Shown: piece after piece, positions 49,924 through 59,356 of the stretch
Layout: each line of letters opens with the position of its first letter
Numbering within the stretch: the first letter of the stretch is position 1
Origin: Ferrimonas balearica DSM 9799
Lineage (GTDB): Bacteria > Pseudomonadota > Gammaproteobacteria > Enterobacterales > Shewanellaceae
Direction: 5' to 3'
DNA length: 64,000 bases
NCBI RefSeq assembly: GCF_000148645.1
Contig: NC_014541.1
Location: 682,001-746,000, forward strand
Made by a program: the position numbers and the translations under genes
The notes under the pieces: generated by a model
Told to the model about the DNA's origin: nothing
What the model saw: the letters and a program-made list of their open reading frames with translations, nothing else
Database searches by the model: none

Positions 49924-50583
49924 TCAGGCAAACGGCGCGGCGGCTTCAAAGCGCAGCGGTTGGCCGGAGTAGGGCTGTTTGATCTCGAGGGTGTGGGCGT
50001 GCAGCAACAGTCGGTCGGCGGCGGCCAGTGCCTCACCCTCGGCATAAAAACCGTCACCCAGAATCGGGTGACCCAGCGCCAGCAGGTGCACCCGAAGCTG
50101 GTGTGAACGCCCGGTGATGGGGGTCAGCTCCAGCAGGCTGGAGTGGTCATCGGTACTGAGCACGCGGTAACGGGTCAGTGAGGGTTTGCCGGTGTCGTGG
50201 CAGACCTTCTGCTTGGGCCGGTTGGGCCAGTCGCAGATCAGCGGCAGGTCGATCTCCCCTTCCGGCTGGGCCAGGTGGCCCCACACCCGAGCCAGGTAGG
50301 TCTTGCTGGTTTCCCGGTCGCGGAACTGGCGTTTCAGCTCCCGCTCGGCGTTCTTTCGCAGCGCCAGCACCATCACCCCGGAGGTGGCCATATCGAGACG
50401 GTGCACGTCGTAGACGGTGCCGTAGCGCTCCGCCACACGAGAATAGACGCTGTCACGGTGGGCCGGATCCCGGCCCGGCACCGACAGCAGTCCGCTCGGC
50501 TTGTCCACCACCACGATATCTTTGTCTTCATAGAGCACCGTCAGGTAGGGCTCCATCGGTGGCTGGTACTGAAACTCCGTCAT
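49924..50583 (-). CDS. rluA: RluA-family pseudouridine synthase
   Basis: The 219-residue protein carries the catalytic motif VHRLDMATSGVMVLAL, with the nucleophilic Asp. YEDKDIVVVDKPSGLLSVPG is the family N-terminal motif and ITGRSHQLRVHLLALGHPI the C-terminal one. There is no S4 domain, and the size matches RluA, which modifies U746 of 23S rRNA and U32 of some tRNAs. Substrate choice within the family is by length and overall likeness. Confidence 0.88.
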   Translation of the reverse strand: MTEFQYQPPMEPYLTVLYEDKDIVVVDKPSGLLSVPGRDPAHRDSVYSRVAERYGTVYDVHRLDMATSGVMVLALRKNAERELKRQFRDRETSKTYLARVWGHLAQPEGEIDLPLICDWPNRPKQKVCHDTGKPSLTRYRVLSTDDHSSLLELTPITGRSHQLRVHLLALGHPILGDGFYAEGEALAAADRLLLHAHTLEIKQPYSGQPLRFEAAAPFA

Positions 50584-50650
50584 GATCTGGTTCGGGCTAC
50601 TGTGTCAGAAAGGGGCGCACACGATATGAGAAGGGGCGGTGGGATGCAAG

Positions 50651-50941
50651 TCAGAACAGGTCGCCGCCGGTGGCGTGAAGCAGACAGAAGGTCCACACCA
50701 CAAAGGCCAGTGGCAGGTGCACCAGAGCGTAAAACACGGCGTCGAGTTTGCCCATCGCCTGATCATCCACAATCAGGTACAGATGCAGCAGGCAGATGAT
50801 CGGCAGTGACGCCACCAACGGCCACACCACCAGGGCTGAACCCGGCAACAGCAGGCGCCCCAGCAGGGCGATCACCACCATGGATGCGGTGAGCAGCGGA
50901 GCCGCACCAATGCGATAGTGAACCGGGTACCATTGCAGCAT
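50651..50941 (-). CDS. Small integral membrane protein
   Basis: The 96-residue frame has three hydrophobic segments (GAAPLLTASMVVIALLGRLL; LVVWPLVASLPIICLLHLYL; YALVHLPLAFVVWTFCLL). It starts 12 bases after the methyltransferase gene and is the last of a three-gene minus-strand run. I do not recognise a family. Consistent topology and tight spacing support a real gene. Confidence 0.6.
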   Translation of the reverse strand: MLQWYPVHYRIGAAPLLTASMVVIALLGRLLLPGSALVVWPLVASLPIICLLHLYLIVDDQAMGKLDAVFYALVHLPLAFVVWTFCLLHATGGDLF

Positions 50942-50953
50942 CTGTCTCTCCTT

Positions 50954-51484
50954 TTACACAGGCTTGCGAGCGATCAACCGGGCGGTGGCCCGATCCGGAT
51001 TGCGCCATATTCCTTCACGGTAGTGGATAGGCGTCATGGAAGCAAAGACCTCCGCCAACTCATTCGGTTCCAATAAGAACGCGGGATTGTTGGGGCGACC
51101 GAAGGCGCGATTGGCGGTGGTGAAGGTTTCATAGATCAAAACCCCACCCGGTCGCAGGGCCGCCATCAGGTCGGGCAGCAGCGGTCGGTGCAGGTAGTGA
51201 CACACCACAATGGCATCAAACTGACGCTGGCCCAGCGGCCGCGCCGTAGCCTCCAGGTCCAGTTGCCACAATACGCCGTTCAGGCGCTCTTCGCTCAGGC
51301 GAGCCTGGATGGCTGACAGGGCCTCACGGTCGCGGTCGGCGAACCACACCACATGCCCGGCCCGGGCCAGGGCCAATCCATTGCGGCCGTAGCCACAAGC
51401 CAGGTCCAGCACGGTACTCTGCGGTGCCAGATGCGGCATCGCGTCAAGCACCAGCTGCGCCGGTGTCTGGCCCTGATGACTCAT
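50954..51484 (-). CDS. Class I SAM-dependent methyltransferase, TehB-like
   Basis: The 176-residue protein has motif I VLDLACGYGRNGLALARAG, followed by an acidic residue at the end of strand 2 (VVWFADRDREAL) and motif IV FDAIVVCHYLHRPLLPDL. The fold and size resemble TehB-type thiopurine/tellurite methyltransferases. The substrate is unknown. Its start overlaps the end of the upstream membrane-protein gene by four bases. Confidence 0.82.
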   Translation of the reverse strand: MSHQGQTPAQLVLDAMPHLAPQSTVLDLACGYGRNGLALARAGHVVWFADRDREALSAIQARLSEERLNGVLWQLDLEATARPLGQRQFDAIVVCHYLHRPLLPDLMAALRPGGVLIYETFTTANRAFGRPNNPAFLLEPNELAEVFASMTPIHYREGIWRNPDRATARLIARKPV

Positions 51485-51885
51485 CCCTTGATCTCCTTGC
51501 CACGCAATTCACGGCGGTGCCAGATGGAGTAGTGGCGCAGCTGCGATGGGCCATGGGCGGTGATGACAGACATCAGCACGATGATGCTGAACAGCTCCGC
51601 TTTCCATTGCGGCAGCGGCACACACAGTGCCAGCAGCGCGAGCTTTACCAGGGTCAGCACCCCTTTCATCTGGACCAGGTAGAGGCGGCTGCGCCAGACC
51701 TCCCACAGCAGCAGCGCGGTGCCGGATGCCATGGCGAGGATCCACCAGTTGCGCCACATCTCGATGGGCAGGGCGAAATAGAATCCGCCGGCAGCGCCGC
51801 AAAGGCCGAGAACGTGGAGCGCGCGCAGAGTGGTTTTGCCGAAGCGCAGCAGGTAGAACTGGGATTGGGTGGGTTGTTGGCGCAT
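51481..51885 (-). CDS. Small membrane protein upstream of the methyltransferase
   Basis: From ATG 51885 the product has 134 residues: a basic N-terminus and about four hydrophobic segments (LHVLGLCGAAGGFYFALP; WWILAMASGTALLLWEVW; VLTLVKLALLALCVPLP; LFSIIVLMSVITAHGP). No clear SD precedes this ATG. The frame is open back to 52014, but that part is low in hydrophobicity and runs into the promoter of the divergent gene. Unknown family; coupled to the methyltransferase. Confidence 0.6.
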   Translation of the reverse strand: MRQQPTQSQFYLLRFGKTTLRALHVLGLCGAAGGFYFALPIEMWRNWWILAMASGTALLLWEVWRSRLYLVQMKGVLTLVKLALLALCVPLPQWKAELFSIIVLMSVITAHGPSQLRHYSIWHRRELRGKEIKG

Positions 51886-52051
51886 GTGCGGGCCGGAATT
51901 CAGGACAGGTGTTGGCGACGATAGTACCCTCTCACCCTCAGGTGTGTGAAGGGACTCACAAATCCCATGCGCTTGCCGCCCGGGCAGGGAACTGCCAGAG
52001 TAGAGTGCAATCACATATGACTCTCTTCAGCATATTTCAGGACGCATAAAG

Positions 52052-52621
52052 ATGAAGAAAATTGCCCTTGCACTGCTGGCCGCTGGCCTGGTTTCCGGCG
52101 TTGCTCAAGCCCAACCGCTGGACCACAAGCGCATGCTGGCCACCATGGGCGGTGTTGACCAGCCCACCATGGCCAATCCGCACGGCAGCCCGCACGGAGC
52201 GGCGCCCATGCAGGACGCCGTCCTGACCGGTGAGCTGGACCCCAATAAACTCATCTTTGAACTGGTGCCGATGGGTCGCAGCTACCTGGAATACCAGGTG
52301 GATACCGCCGCACTGGCGCCGCTGCAGGGCTATGACAAGCCGACCGAAATCACCGTAGTGGTGGGCACCTGGTGCGGCGACTGCCATACCCATACCCCGG
52401 CCTTCATCAAGATCATGAAAGCGCTGAACAACGCCAACATCCAGGTGCGTTACATCGGCGTGGACAAGCAGGGTAAAGCCGGTGACGTCTCCCTGGACAG
52501 CATCGAGTTTGAATCCATCCCCACCTTTATTGTCAGCCAGGGCGGCAAAGAGATCGGCCGCATCGCTGGTGCGCCGAAAGCCTCTCTGGAGCAGGATCTG
52601 GTCGCCATCCTGACCCAGTAA
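52052..52621 (+). CDS. Periplasmic thioredoxin-like protein
   Basis: The 189-residue precursor has a signal peptide (cut near AQA, residue 20). A His/Pro/Gly-rich segment follows (residues 34-54), then a thioredoxin fold with the active site TWCGDCHTHTPAF (Cys108 and Cys111) and the cis-proline in SIPTF. The CGDC motif is unusual compared with CGPC or CPHC and suggests a specialised thiol-disulfide role. Monocistronic and divergent from the methyltransferase run. Confidence 0.82.
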   Translation: MKKIALALLAAGLVSGVAQAQPLDHKRMLATMGGVDQPTMANPHGSPHGAAPMQDAVLTGELDPNKLIFELVPMGRSYLEYQVDTAALAPLQGYDKPTEITVVVGTWCGDCHTHTPAFIKIMKALNNANIQVRYIGVDKQGKAGDVSLDSIEFESIPTFIVSQGGKEIGRIAGAPKASLEQDLVAILTQ

Positions 52622-52629
52622 TCTGCCCC

Positions 52630-52657
52630 CGCCAACGGCGCCTTCCGGCGCCGTTGG
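52630..52657 (+). terminator. Hairpin after the thioredoxin-like gene
   Basis: A long stem GCCAACGGCGCC/GGCGCCGTTGGC with loop TTCC, but with little T run. Probably a terminator or mRNA-stabilising hairpin. The rest of the gap 52658-53006 shows no gene or motif I can support. Confidence 0.6.
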
Positions 52658-53006
52658 CACTTTGCTCCCATTTGCTTTAGTATCCCCCTCGCTGAATCGG
52701 CCCCCTTGGCCCGGTTCAAGGTTGCGTTGTGGTGCGGCACACTTCCTGTGCGTCTCGCCTGGGCCCTCTCCGGCCCCCGTTGACTTAACGTAACCCCCTT
52801 CTGTCGCGGTCATCGTTCCGTGTTCATACGCCCTTCGGCGTCTTATATCGCGCGTTTTTGCGTTCATTTGAGTCAGGCCTGCGTGCCACTGGGATCCAGG
52901 ACGGATCGGCGTTGCCTATTGCTTATTGGGCGATGGGATTGGGCGTGGTCTGACGGTCTTGGTGAGCGGGAGTGCAATGGCTCCCGCGTAAAGAGGAGCC
53001 TTTTGA

Positions 53007-54353
53007 ATGATCACCAATTGGGAGCTGTTTACTGATTTTGGTATCGCGGGGGGGCTACTGTTGTGCGGCAAACTGCTGCGTGCGCACATTACCCTGCTGC
53101 AAAAGCTCTATCTGCCTGCGGCGTTGATCGCAGGTCTGTTGGCCCTGCTGTTGGGCTCTGCCGGTCTGGACTGGCTGCCCTGGAGTGAGCAGTTTGCCAG
53201 CAACGCCAGCATCCTGACCGTGGTGCTGTTTGCCTCGCTCGGCCTGGCCACCGATTTTCCCTCGGCCCGAACCCTGGTGACCCGTTGCGGTAGCCTGTGG
53301 ACCTTTAACCAGCTGGCCAACGTCGGCCAGTGGGCCTTTTGTGCCCTGATGGGGCTGGCCCTGATGACCTTTATCTGGCCCGGTCTCAGTCCCGCTTTTG
53401 GCCTGGTGCTCTCCGCCGGGTTTATGGGCGGCCACGGCACCGGTGTGGTGGTGGGGGAGACTCTGGGCAGCATGGGTTGGGAGGATGCCCTGACCCTGGC
53501 GCTGACCACCGCCACCGTGGGGATATTCGTCTCCATCCTGGTGGGGCTGCTGCTGATCCACCTGGGCCTGCGTAAAGGCTGGATCACCGATTTCGCCCGC
53601 TTTGAAACCATGAGCAAAACCGCCCGCAAAGGGTTGGTGCCGGCCGACGAACAGGGCCACCTGGGCCGGGAAACCGCCGCCTCCATCTCCATCGACGCCC
53701 TGGCCATGCATGCGGCGTTGCTGATCGCCGTTTCGGTGGCCGCCTACCACGCTGCGGTTTACCTGTCCGGTTTCCATGAACTGGTGCGGGTGCCCGCCTT
53801 TGTTACCGCCTTTGGCCTGGGGCTGGCGGCCCGAACTGTGCTGAAAAAGCTCGGTGGCAAAATCTATTTTGACGACAAGATCTTTGGCCACTGTACCGGC
53901 ACCGCCAGTGACTTTCTGGTGGTGTTCGGTATCGCGGCGATCAAGATCACCATCCTGCTGAACTACGCCGTGCCGCTGATCCTGATGGTGCTGCTGGGCA
54001 TCGTCTTCAACCTGATGATGGTGCTGGTAGTAGCCCCGCGGATCCTGGGGGAGAACTGGTTTGAGAAAGCGGTGTTTTCCTGGGGCTGGCTGACCGGCAC
54101 CGTAGGGATGGGGATCGCCCTGCTGCGCATTGTCGATCCTAAGATGCGCTCCCGGGTGCTGGATGACTACGCCATCGCTTACGTGCCGGGGTCGCTGGTG
54201 GATATGGTGATGATCTCGCTGGTGCCGGTTCTGATGATGAAAGGGATGGCGTTTGAGGCGATCAGCGGCATGCTGATTTACCTGCTGTGCATCGGCCTGA
54301 TGTGGCGGGTGATCAAACGGCGTCAGGCCGCACTGCAGCCAGCGACAGCCTAA
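53007..54353 (+). CDS. GltS-type sodium/glutamate symporter family protein
   Basis: The 448-residue protein has ten or more membrane helices and two glycine-rich signatures (FMGGHGTGVVVGETLG; GIALLRIVDPKM), matching the ESS (GltS) family of sodium-coupled glutamate carriers. It is longer than E. coli GltS by about 45 residues because of a loop near residues 195-225. AAGAGGAG lies eight bases before the ATG. Substrate specificity is inferred from the family only. It does not belong to the prfB-lysS unit. Confidence 0.8.
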   Translation: MITNWELFTDFGIAGGLLLCGKLLRAHITLLQKLYLPAALIAGLLALLLGSAGLDWLPWSEQFASNASILTVVLFASLGLATDFPSARTLVTRCGSLWTFNQLANVGQWAFCALMGLALMTFIWPGLSPAFGLVLSAGFMGGHGTGVVVGETLGSMGWEDALTLALTTATVGIFVSILVGLLLIHLGLRKGWITDFARFETMSKTARKGLVPADEQGHLGRETAASISIDALAMHAALLIAVSVAAYHAAVYLSGFHELVRVPAFVTAFGLGLAARTVLKKLGGKIYFDDKIFGHCTGTASDFLVVFGIAAIKITILLNYAVPLILMVLLGIVFNLMMVLVVAPRILGENWFEKAVFSWGWLTGTVGMGIALLRIVDPKMRSRVLDDYAIAYVPGSLVDMVMISLVPVLMMKGMAFEAISGMLIYLLCIGLMWRVIKRRQAALQPATA

Positions 54354-54487
54354 GGGCACCGAGCGCCGGTATCACGGCGAAAAAACCCGGAATTGGGCGT
54401 TTTTCACTCGTGCAGCGATAGCGCATATCGGGTACAATTTCGGGTTTGGATCTTCACCTCGTTTGTAAAGAAAGAAGCAGGACGATC

Positions 54488-55586
54488 ATGTTCGAAATCA
54501 ATCCGGTGCTGAACAGCATCAAGGAGCTGTCTGAGCGGACAGAACTCCTTAGGGGGTACCTTTGACTATGACGCCAAACAAGAGCGTCTGGAAGAAGTAA
54601 ACGCGGAGCTGGAGCAGCCCGACGTCTGGAATGAGCCTGAGCGCGCCCAGGAGCTGGGTCGCGAGCGCAGCAACCTGGAAGCGGTGGTGAAAACCATCAA
54701 CGACCTGGATCAGGGCCTGGAAGACGTCCGTGAGCTGCTGGACCTGGCCGTGGAAGAGCAGGACGAAGAGAGCTTCGAGGAGGCCAAGGCCGAACTTGAA
54801 GGTCTGGAAGCTCAGCTGGAGAAGCTGGAGTTCCGTCGTATGTTCTCCGGTGCTCAGGATGCCAACGACGCTTACCTGGATCTGCAGGCCGGCTCCGGCG
54901 GTACTGAAGCGCAGGACTGGTGCAACATCCTGCTGCGCATGTACCTGCGTTGGGCGGAAGCCAAGGGCTTCAAAGCCGAGATCATCGAAGTGTCCGAGGG
55001 CGAAGTTGCGGGCCTGAAGAGCGCCACCGTGAAGATTTCCGGTGAGTACGCCTTTGGCTGGCTGCGTACCGAAACCGGCGTACACCGTCTGGTACGTAAA
55101 TCGCCGTTCGATTCCGGCGGCCGTCGCCACACCTCGTTCTCCTCGGCGTTCGTGTATCCCGAAGTGGATGACAACATCGACATCGAGATCAACCCGGCCG
55201 ACCTGCGTATCGACGTATACCGCGCTTCCGGTGCCGGTGGTCAGCACGTAAACACCACCGAATCTGCGGTGCGTATTACCCACATGCCGACCAACACCGT
55301 GGTGCAGTGTCAGAACGAACGTTCTCAGCACAAGAACAAAGACCAGGCGATGAAACAGTTGAAAGCGAAACTGTTTGAGCTGGAGATGCAGAAGCAGAAC
55401 GCCGAAAAACAGGCGGCTGAAGATGCCAAATCCGACATCGGCTGGGGTAGCCAGATCCGCTCTTACGTGCTGGACGATTCCCGCATCAAGGATCTGCGCA
55501 CTGGCGTGGAAACCCGCAACACCCAAGCGGTGCTGGACGGGGATCTGGACCGCTTTATTGAGGCCAGCCTGAAGTCTGGTCTGTAA
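54488..55586 (+). CDS. prfB: Peptide chain release factor 2 with programmed +1 frameshift
   Basis: Translation starts at ATG 54488, reads 25 codons to CTT, and meets TGA at 54563-54565. The shift site is canonical: an SD-like AGGGGG at 54551-54556, then TAC-CTT-TGA-C. Skipping T54563 continues as GAC from 54564 to 55586, for 365 residues in all, the E. coli RF2 length. The product recognises UGA/UAA ([11 protein letters not shown] contains the SPF tripeptide) and has the GGQ motif in [14 protein letters not shown]. Low RF2 favours the shift, giving autoregulation. lysS follows after 11 bases. Confidence 0.97.
54551..54566 (+). promoter_or_regulatory. RF2 programmed frameshift signal
   Basis: AGGGGGTACCTTTGAC: internal Shine-Dalgarno-like purine block, slippery CTT-T and the in-frame TGA. 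Spacing equals the E. coli signal; only the codon before CTT differs (TAC for TAT). Confidence 0.95.
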
Positions 55587-55597
55587 GGATTGAGAAG

Positions 55598-57079
55598 ATG
55601 ACTGAACAACTGCAAGACGAGAACAAGCTGATTGCCGAGCGCCGTGGCAAGCTCGATCTGATCCGTCAGAACTGCAAAGCCAATGGCCACCCCAACAGCT
55701 GGCGTCCTGAGCACAAAGCCGCTGACCTGCAGGCCGAATTTGGTGAGAAGACCAAAGACGAACTGGAAGTGATGGCCACCACCGTGTCCATCGCCGGTCG
55801 CATCATGGCCAAACGTGGCCCGTTCCTGGCGATTCAGGACGTGTCCGGTCGCATCCAGTCCTACGCCTCCAAAGAGGTTCAGCAAGAACTGAAATCCATC
55901 GGCGGTCTGGACATCGGCGACATCATCGGCGTTAAAGGCCAGCTGCACAAATCCGGCAAAGGCGACCTGTATGTCGACATGGCCGAATACCAGCTGCTGA
56001 CCAAAGCCCTGCGCCCGCTGCCGGAGAAGTTCCACGGTCTGACTGACCAGGAGCAGCGCTACCGTCAGCGTTACGTGGACCTGATCGTCAACGAAGAGTC
56101 CCGTAACACCTTCAAGGTGCGTTCCAAAGTGATCGCCGCGATCCGTCAGTACATGACCGACCGCGACTTTATGGAAGTGGAAACCCCGATGATGCAGGTC
56201 ATCCCGGGTGGTGCCTCCGCACGTCCGTTCATCACTCACCACAACGCCCTGGATCAGGACATGTACCTGCGCATCGCGCCGGAACTGTACCTGAAGCGTC
56301 TGGTCGTGGGTGGTTTCGACCGCGTGTTCGAGATCAACCGTAACTTCCGTAACGAAGGCCTGTCGCCGCGTCACAACCCCGAGTTCACCATGATGGAGTT
56401 CTACATGGCGTACGCGGACTATCGTGACCTGATGGACCTGACCGAAGACATGCTGCGCACTGTGACCGAACAGGTACTGGGTTCTGCCAAGGTGAAGTAC
56501 GGTGAAGAGGAGTTTGACTTCGGCGCACCGTTTGCCCGCATGTCCATGCGTGAAGCGATCCTGAAGTACAACCCGGAAGTGACCCTGGAGATGCTGAGCA
56601 CCTTCGAGAGCGCTTGCGAAGTGGCCAAAGACCTCAAGATCGAGGTTGAGAAGTCCTGGGGCCTGGGTCGTGTGATCACCGAGATCTTCGAAGAGACCGC
56701 TGAGCACCGCCTGATCCAGCCGACCTTCATCACCGAGTACCCGGCCGAAGTGTCTCCGCTGGCTCGTCGTAACGACGACAACCCGGAGATCACCGATCGC
56801 TTCGAGTTCTTCGTCGGTGGCCGCGAGATCGCCAACGGCTTCTCCGAGCTGAACGACGCTGAAGATCAGAAGCAGCGTTTCCTGGACCAGGTGAAAGCCA
56901 AAGAGTCCGGTGACGACGAAGCGATGTTCTTCGACGGTGACTACGTGACCGCACTGGAGCACGGCCTGCCGCCGACTGCAGGTCAGGGCATCGGTATCGA
57001 TCGCCTGGTGATGCTGTTTACCGACAGCCACACCATCCGCGATGTGATTCTGTTCCCGGCCATGCGCCCGCAGGCGTAA
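55598..57079 (+). CDS. lysS: Lysyl-tRNA synthetase, class II
   Basis: The 493-residue enzyme charges tRNA-Lys. An N-terminal OB fold ([18 protein letters not shown]) binds the anticodon; the class II catalytic core has motif 2 around [19 protein letters not shown] and motif 3 [15 protein letters not shown]. It follows prfB by 11 bases, the same pair as in E. coli. The terminator at 57096 closes the operon. Confidence 0.97.
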   Translation: MTEQLQDENKLIAERRGKLDLIRQNCKANGHPNSWRPEHKAADLQAEFGEKTKDELEVMATTVSIAGRIMAKRGPFLAIQDVSGRIQSYASKEVQQELKSIGGLDIGDIIGVKGQLHKSGKGDLYVDMAEYQLLTKALRPLPEKFHGLTDQEQRYRQRYVDLIVNEESRNTFKVRSKVIAAIRQYMTDRDFMEVETPMMQVIPGGASARPFITHHNALDQDMYLRIAPELYLKRLVVGGFDRVFEINRNFRNEGLSPRHNPEFTMMEFYMAYADYRDLMDLTEDMLRTVTEQVLGSAKVKYGEEEFDFGAPFARMSMREAILKYNPEVTLEMLSTFESACEVAKDLKIEVEKSWGLGRVITEIFEETAEHRLIQPTFITEYPAEVSPLARRNDDNPEITDRFEFFVGGREIANGFSELNDAEDQKQRFLDQVKAKESGDDEAMFFDGDYVTALEHGLPPTAGQGIGIDRLVMLFTDSHTIRDVILFPAMRPQA

Positions 57080-57093
57080 GTCACCCGCAATGA

Positions 57094-57123
57094 AAAAGCC
57101 CGCCCATTGGCGGGCTTTTTTTT
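57094..57123 (+). terminator. Terminator of prfB-lysS, at the edge of repeat copy 2
   Basis: Stem AAGCCCGCC/GGCGGGCTT with loop CATT and nine T. Almost the same hairpin stands before repeat copy 1. Confidence 0.9.
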
Positions 57124-57552
57124 GGTTCATCGCATATTTCCGTGGGAACCTTGGCTCCGAGCCCGTTTCCACGTACCGAGCCATTGCCGGGATGCCCCGG
57201 CGGGCACCAGAAGGGCGTTGCCCGGCTGCGCGCCCCGCTCTTGACACCCCTGCCTCCGGCGCGGCGAAAGCCCTTCGCTCCCACTCCTTCCCGTTCAGCA
57301 CTGGCCAGACTCGCATCCCTGCTCGACTGGCACTCGGGCCATCCCTGGCCCTCGGCTTCACTCCCAGTCGTTCCCGCTCAGCGCCGCGAGTCGGCCTTTG
57401 GTGGACGGCTGAGCCGTGATAGCTGGGTGCTCATTCTTATTCGGAAACAGCATCAGTCCCTCAAGGCGAGCAGAGGCCATGAAAAGGTATTTTGTTGGAG
57501 AAGTCGCTTCTGTCTTCTTTCCCCGCTAATCCGCGAAGAACCTTTTTTTGCC
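57124..57552. repeat. Dispersed repeat, copy 2 (about 429 bases)
   Basis: This copy runs from GGTTCATCGCATATTTCCGT to CGCGAAGAACC and a T run. It matches 13861-14371 closely but lacks the 82-base internal segment; the junction is at about 57315. It lies directly after the lysS terminator. The remaining stretch to 57774 shows no gene; it should contain the gbpA promoter (TTGACG at about 57717 is a candidate -35). Confidence 0.85.
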
Positions 57553-57774
57553 CGGCGCTTCGCTCACCAGTGCGCCCCAAAATGCTCTGGTCGGTCCAGC
57601 GGGAAGATGACTGACAGCGTTGGACAAATTTGCGGAATGAACTGCCTGGCGAGTTGAGCGTGGGCTATTGATGCTCTTTGTTGGGCCATGTCTGGTGTGA
57701 TGTAAATATCGGGAAATTGACGCCAAATCTTTGTTGTTGAAAGTGTTTTTGCGGTGGCCATACCATCCGCTGGC

Positions 57775-57794
57775 GTATGCGGTGCACCGCATAC
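57775..57794. promoter_or_regulatory. 20-base perfect palindrome before the c-di-GMP aptamer
   Basis: GTATGCGGTGCACCGCATAC is a perfect dyad that ends where the riboswitch begins. It could be a transcription-factor site or a 5' hairpin of the leader RNA. Confidence 0.45.
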
Positions 57795-57890
57795 CGACGT
57801 GATAAAGGCAAACCCGGCGAAAGCCGGTGACGCAAAGCCACCGGCCTAAGGTGCCCCTGTAGGGGGTGCGATGGCAGCGGGGCTACCGCA
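57795..57890 (+). ncRNA. Cyclic di-GMP-I (GEMM) riboswitch
   Basis: The conserved blocks of the class I aptamer appear in order: AAAGGCAAACC, the GCGAAAGC tetraloop stem, GTGACGCAAAGCCACCGGCC with the invariant core, CTAAGG, and GGCAGCGGGGCTACCG at the 3' side. The position before a GbpA-like gene matches the Vc1 riboswitch of Vibrio cholerae. Identified by eye. Confidence 0.93.
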
Positions 57891-57911
57891 GAAACCCTCT
57901 GTTTCTGCCTT
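57888..57911 (+). terminator. Expression-platform hairpin of the GEMM riboswitch
   Basis: GCAGAAAC (57888-57895) pairs with GTTTCTGC (57901-57908), followed by CTTT. Its 5' arm shares bases with the 3' edge of the aptamer, so ligand binding can decide whether it forms. Confidence 0.6.
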
Positions 57912-57941
57912 TGGTAATAACCCTTTGCTTGAGGCAACTCG

Positions 57942-59309
57942 ATGAAAAAAACACTTTGGATGGGCGGCGTCCTGCTGCCGGTGCTGCTTTCCCCGCAATC
58001 ATTGCAGGCCCATGGTTGGGTGGATTTCCCGGCCGCGCGTCAACACATCTGTAATGACGATGGCGGGTTCTGGAGCAACAGCATCCCCAACGCCGCTTGT
58101 CAGGCGGCCTACGACCGCTCCGGCGCCTACCCCTTTGTGCAGCAGAACGAAGTGGCGGCCAATGTGGTGGATTACCAGAACATGGCGGCAGTGCGGGCCC
58201 AGATCCCGGATGGCACTCTGTGTGCCGCGGGCAGTGACGCAAAGGATGGCCTCAATGTGGCGTCCAGCCACTGGCAGAAAACCACCGTGGTGCTGAATGA
58301 ACAAAATCAGTTTGAGCTGGTGTTCCATGCCACGGCGCCCCATAACCCCTCTTTTTGGCAGTTCTACCTCAGCAAGCCGGACTATGACCCGTCAGGCCGC
58401 CTGAGCTGGGATGATCTGGAACTGATCGATACCGCAGGCAATGTTCAGGTGGATGGGGACAAGAACTACCGCATCACTGTGACGGTGCCGGCTGGCCGTG
58501 AGGGGGATGCGCTGTTGTACACCCGCTGGCAGCGCAACGACGCCGCCGGTGAAGGCTTCTATAACTGCTCCGACATCCGCCTGACCCACGATGGTGAAGT
58601 GGACCCGGGCAACCCCGGTGGCGGCACCGACCCGGAACAGCCGGATGGGGACACCCTGACGGCACTGGGGTACTTCCTGCCTCAAGGGTTTATCGACAGT
58701 GTTGAGGTGGGAGACACAGTACGCTTCCGGACCTTCAATCAGTACGGTGAGGAGACCACAGACCTGCGTCTGTTGGTGGAGGGCAACATCATTGCCACCT
58801 GGCCGGCCGTGCTGGCTGGCCAGTTTAACCAGATGAAACCGGGCAAATGGTTTATCGGGATCTGGCACGAGGCGATGAACCACTACATGTTCGACAGTCA
58901 GAATCTGTACGCCAACCAGGTGTTGGCCAGCTCCGCCAACCCCACCTATCAGTTGTCGCTGGTGAAGGGGGAGCCGCTGCCGCCGCCGGTGGTGCCGGAA
59001 GGAAGTTGGCGTGCCGATGCGATCTACACCGAAGGTGACCGGGTTGAGTATGCCGGACAGACCTGGCAAGCCCATTGGTGGACCCGTGGTGATCGGCCCA
59101 CGGACAGCGGGGAGTGGGGCGTATGGCGCCTGGTTGCTGGCGAGGGTGAGCAGCCTCCGGTTCCCTCCGAACCGCAGCCCTGGCAGGCTGAACAGGTCTA
59201 TACCGAAGGGGATCGGGTCAGCCACAATGGCGCCATCTGGACAGCCCATTGGTGGACACAGGGGGAGAGCCCCGACGAAAGTGGCCAATGGGGCGTGTGG
59301 CGACGCTAA
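57942..59309 (+). CDS. gbpA: GbpA-like chitin-active lytic polysaccharide monooxygenase
   Basis: The 455-residue precursor is cut before His24 (LQA-HGWVDFP), which becomes the N-terminal copper ligand of an AA10 monooxygenase. The second His is likely in NVASSHWQKT, and the axial Phe region is PSFWQFYLSKP. A GbpA-like middle domain follows (residues ~240-340). Two CBM5/12 chitin-binding modules end the protein, each with an AHWWT motif and GVWR end. It attaches cells to chitin and helps break it down. Expression is tied to c-di-GMP by the upstream riboswitch. Confidence 0.92.
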   Translation: MKKTLWMGGVLLPVLLSPQSLQAHGWVDFPAARQHICNDDGGFWSNSIPNAACQAAYDRSGAYPFVQQNEVAANVVDYQNMAAVRAQIPDGTLCAAGSDAKDGLNVASSHWQKTTVVLNEQNQFELVFHATAPHNPSFWQFYLSKPDYDPSGRLSWDDLELIDTAGNVQVDGDKNYRITVTVPAGREGDALLYTRWQRNDAAGEGFYNCSDIRLTHDGEVDPGNPGGGTDPEQPDGDTLTALGYFLPQGFIDSVEVGDTVRFRTFNQYGEETTDLRLLVEGNIIATWPAVLAGQFNQMKPGKWFIGIWHEAMNHYMFDSQNLYANQVLASSANPTYQLSLVKGEPLPPPVVPEGSWRADAIYTEGDRVEYAGQTWQAHWWTRGDRPTDSGEWGVWRLVAGEGEQPPVPSEPQPWQAEQVYTEGDRVSHNGAIWTAHWWTQGESPDESGQWGVWRR

Positions 59310-59324
59310 GTCCGATTGACAGAG

Positions 59325-59350
59325 AACGCCCCGGAGAGATCCGGGGCGTT
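59325..59350. terminator. Hairpin between gbpA and the NUDIX gene
   Basis: Stem AACGCCCCGGA/TCCGGGGCGTT with loop GAGA between convergent genes; T run weak. Likely a shared terminator. Confidence 0.6.
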
Positions 59351-59356
59351 GGCGTT

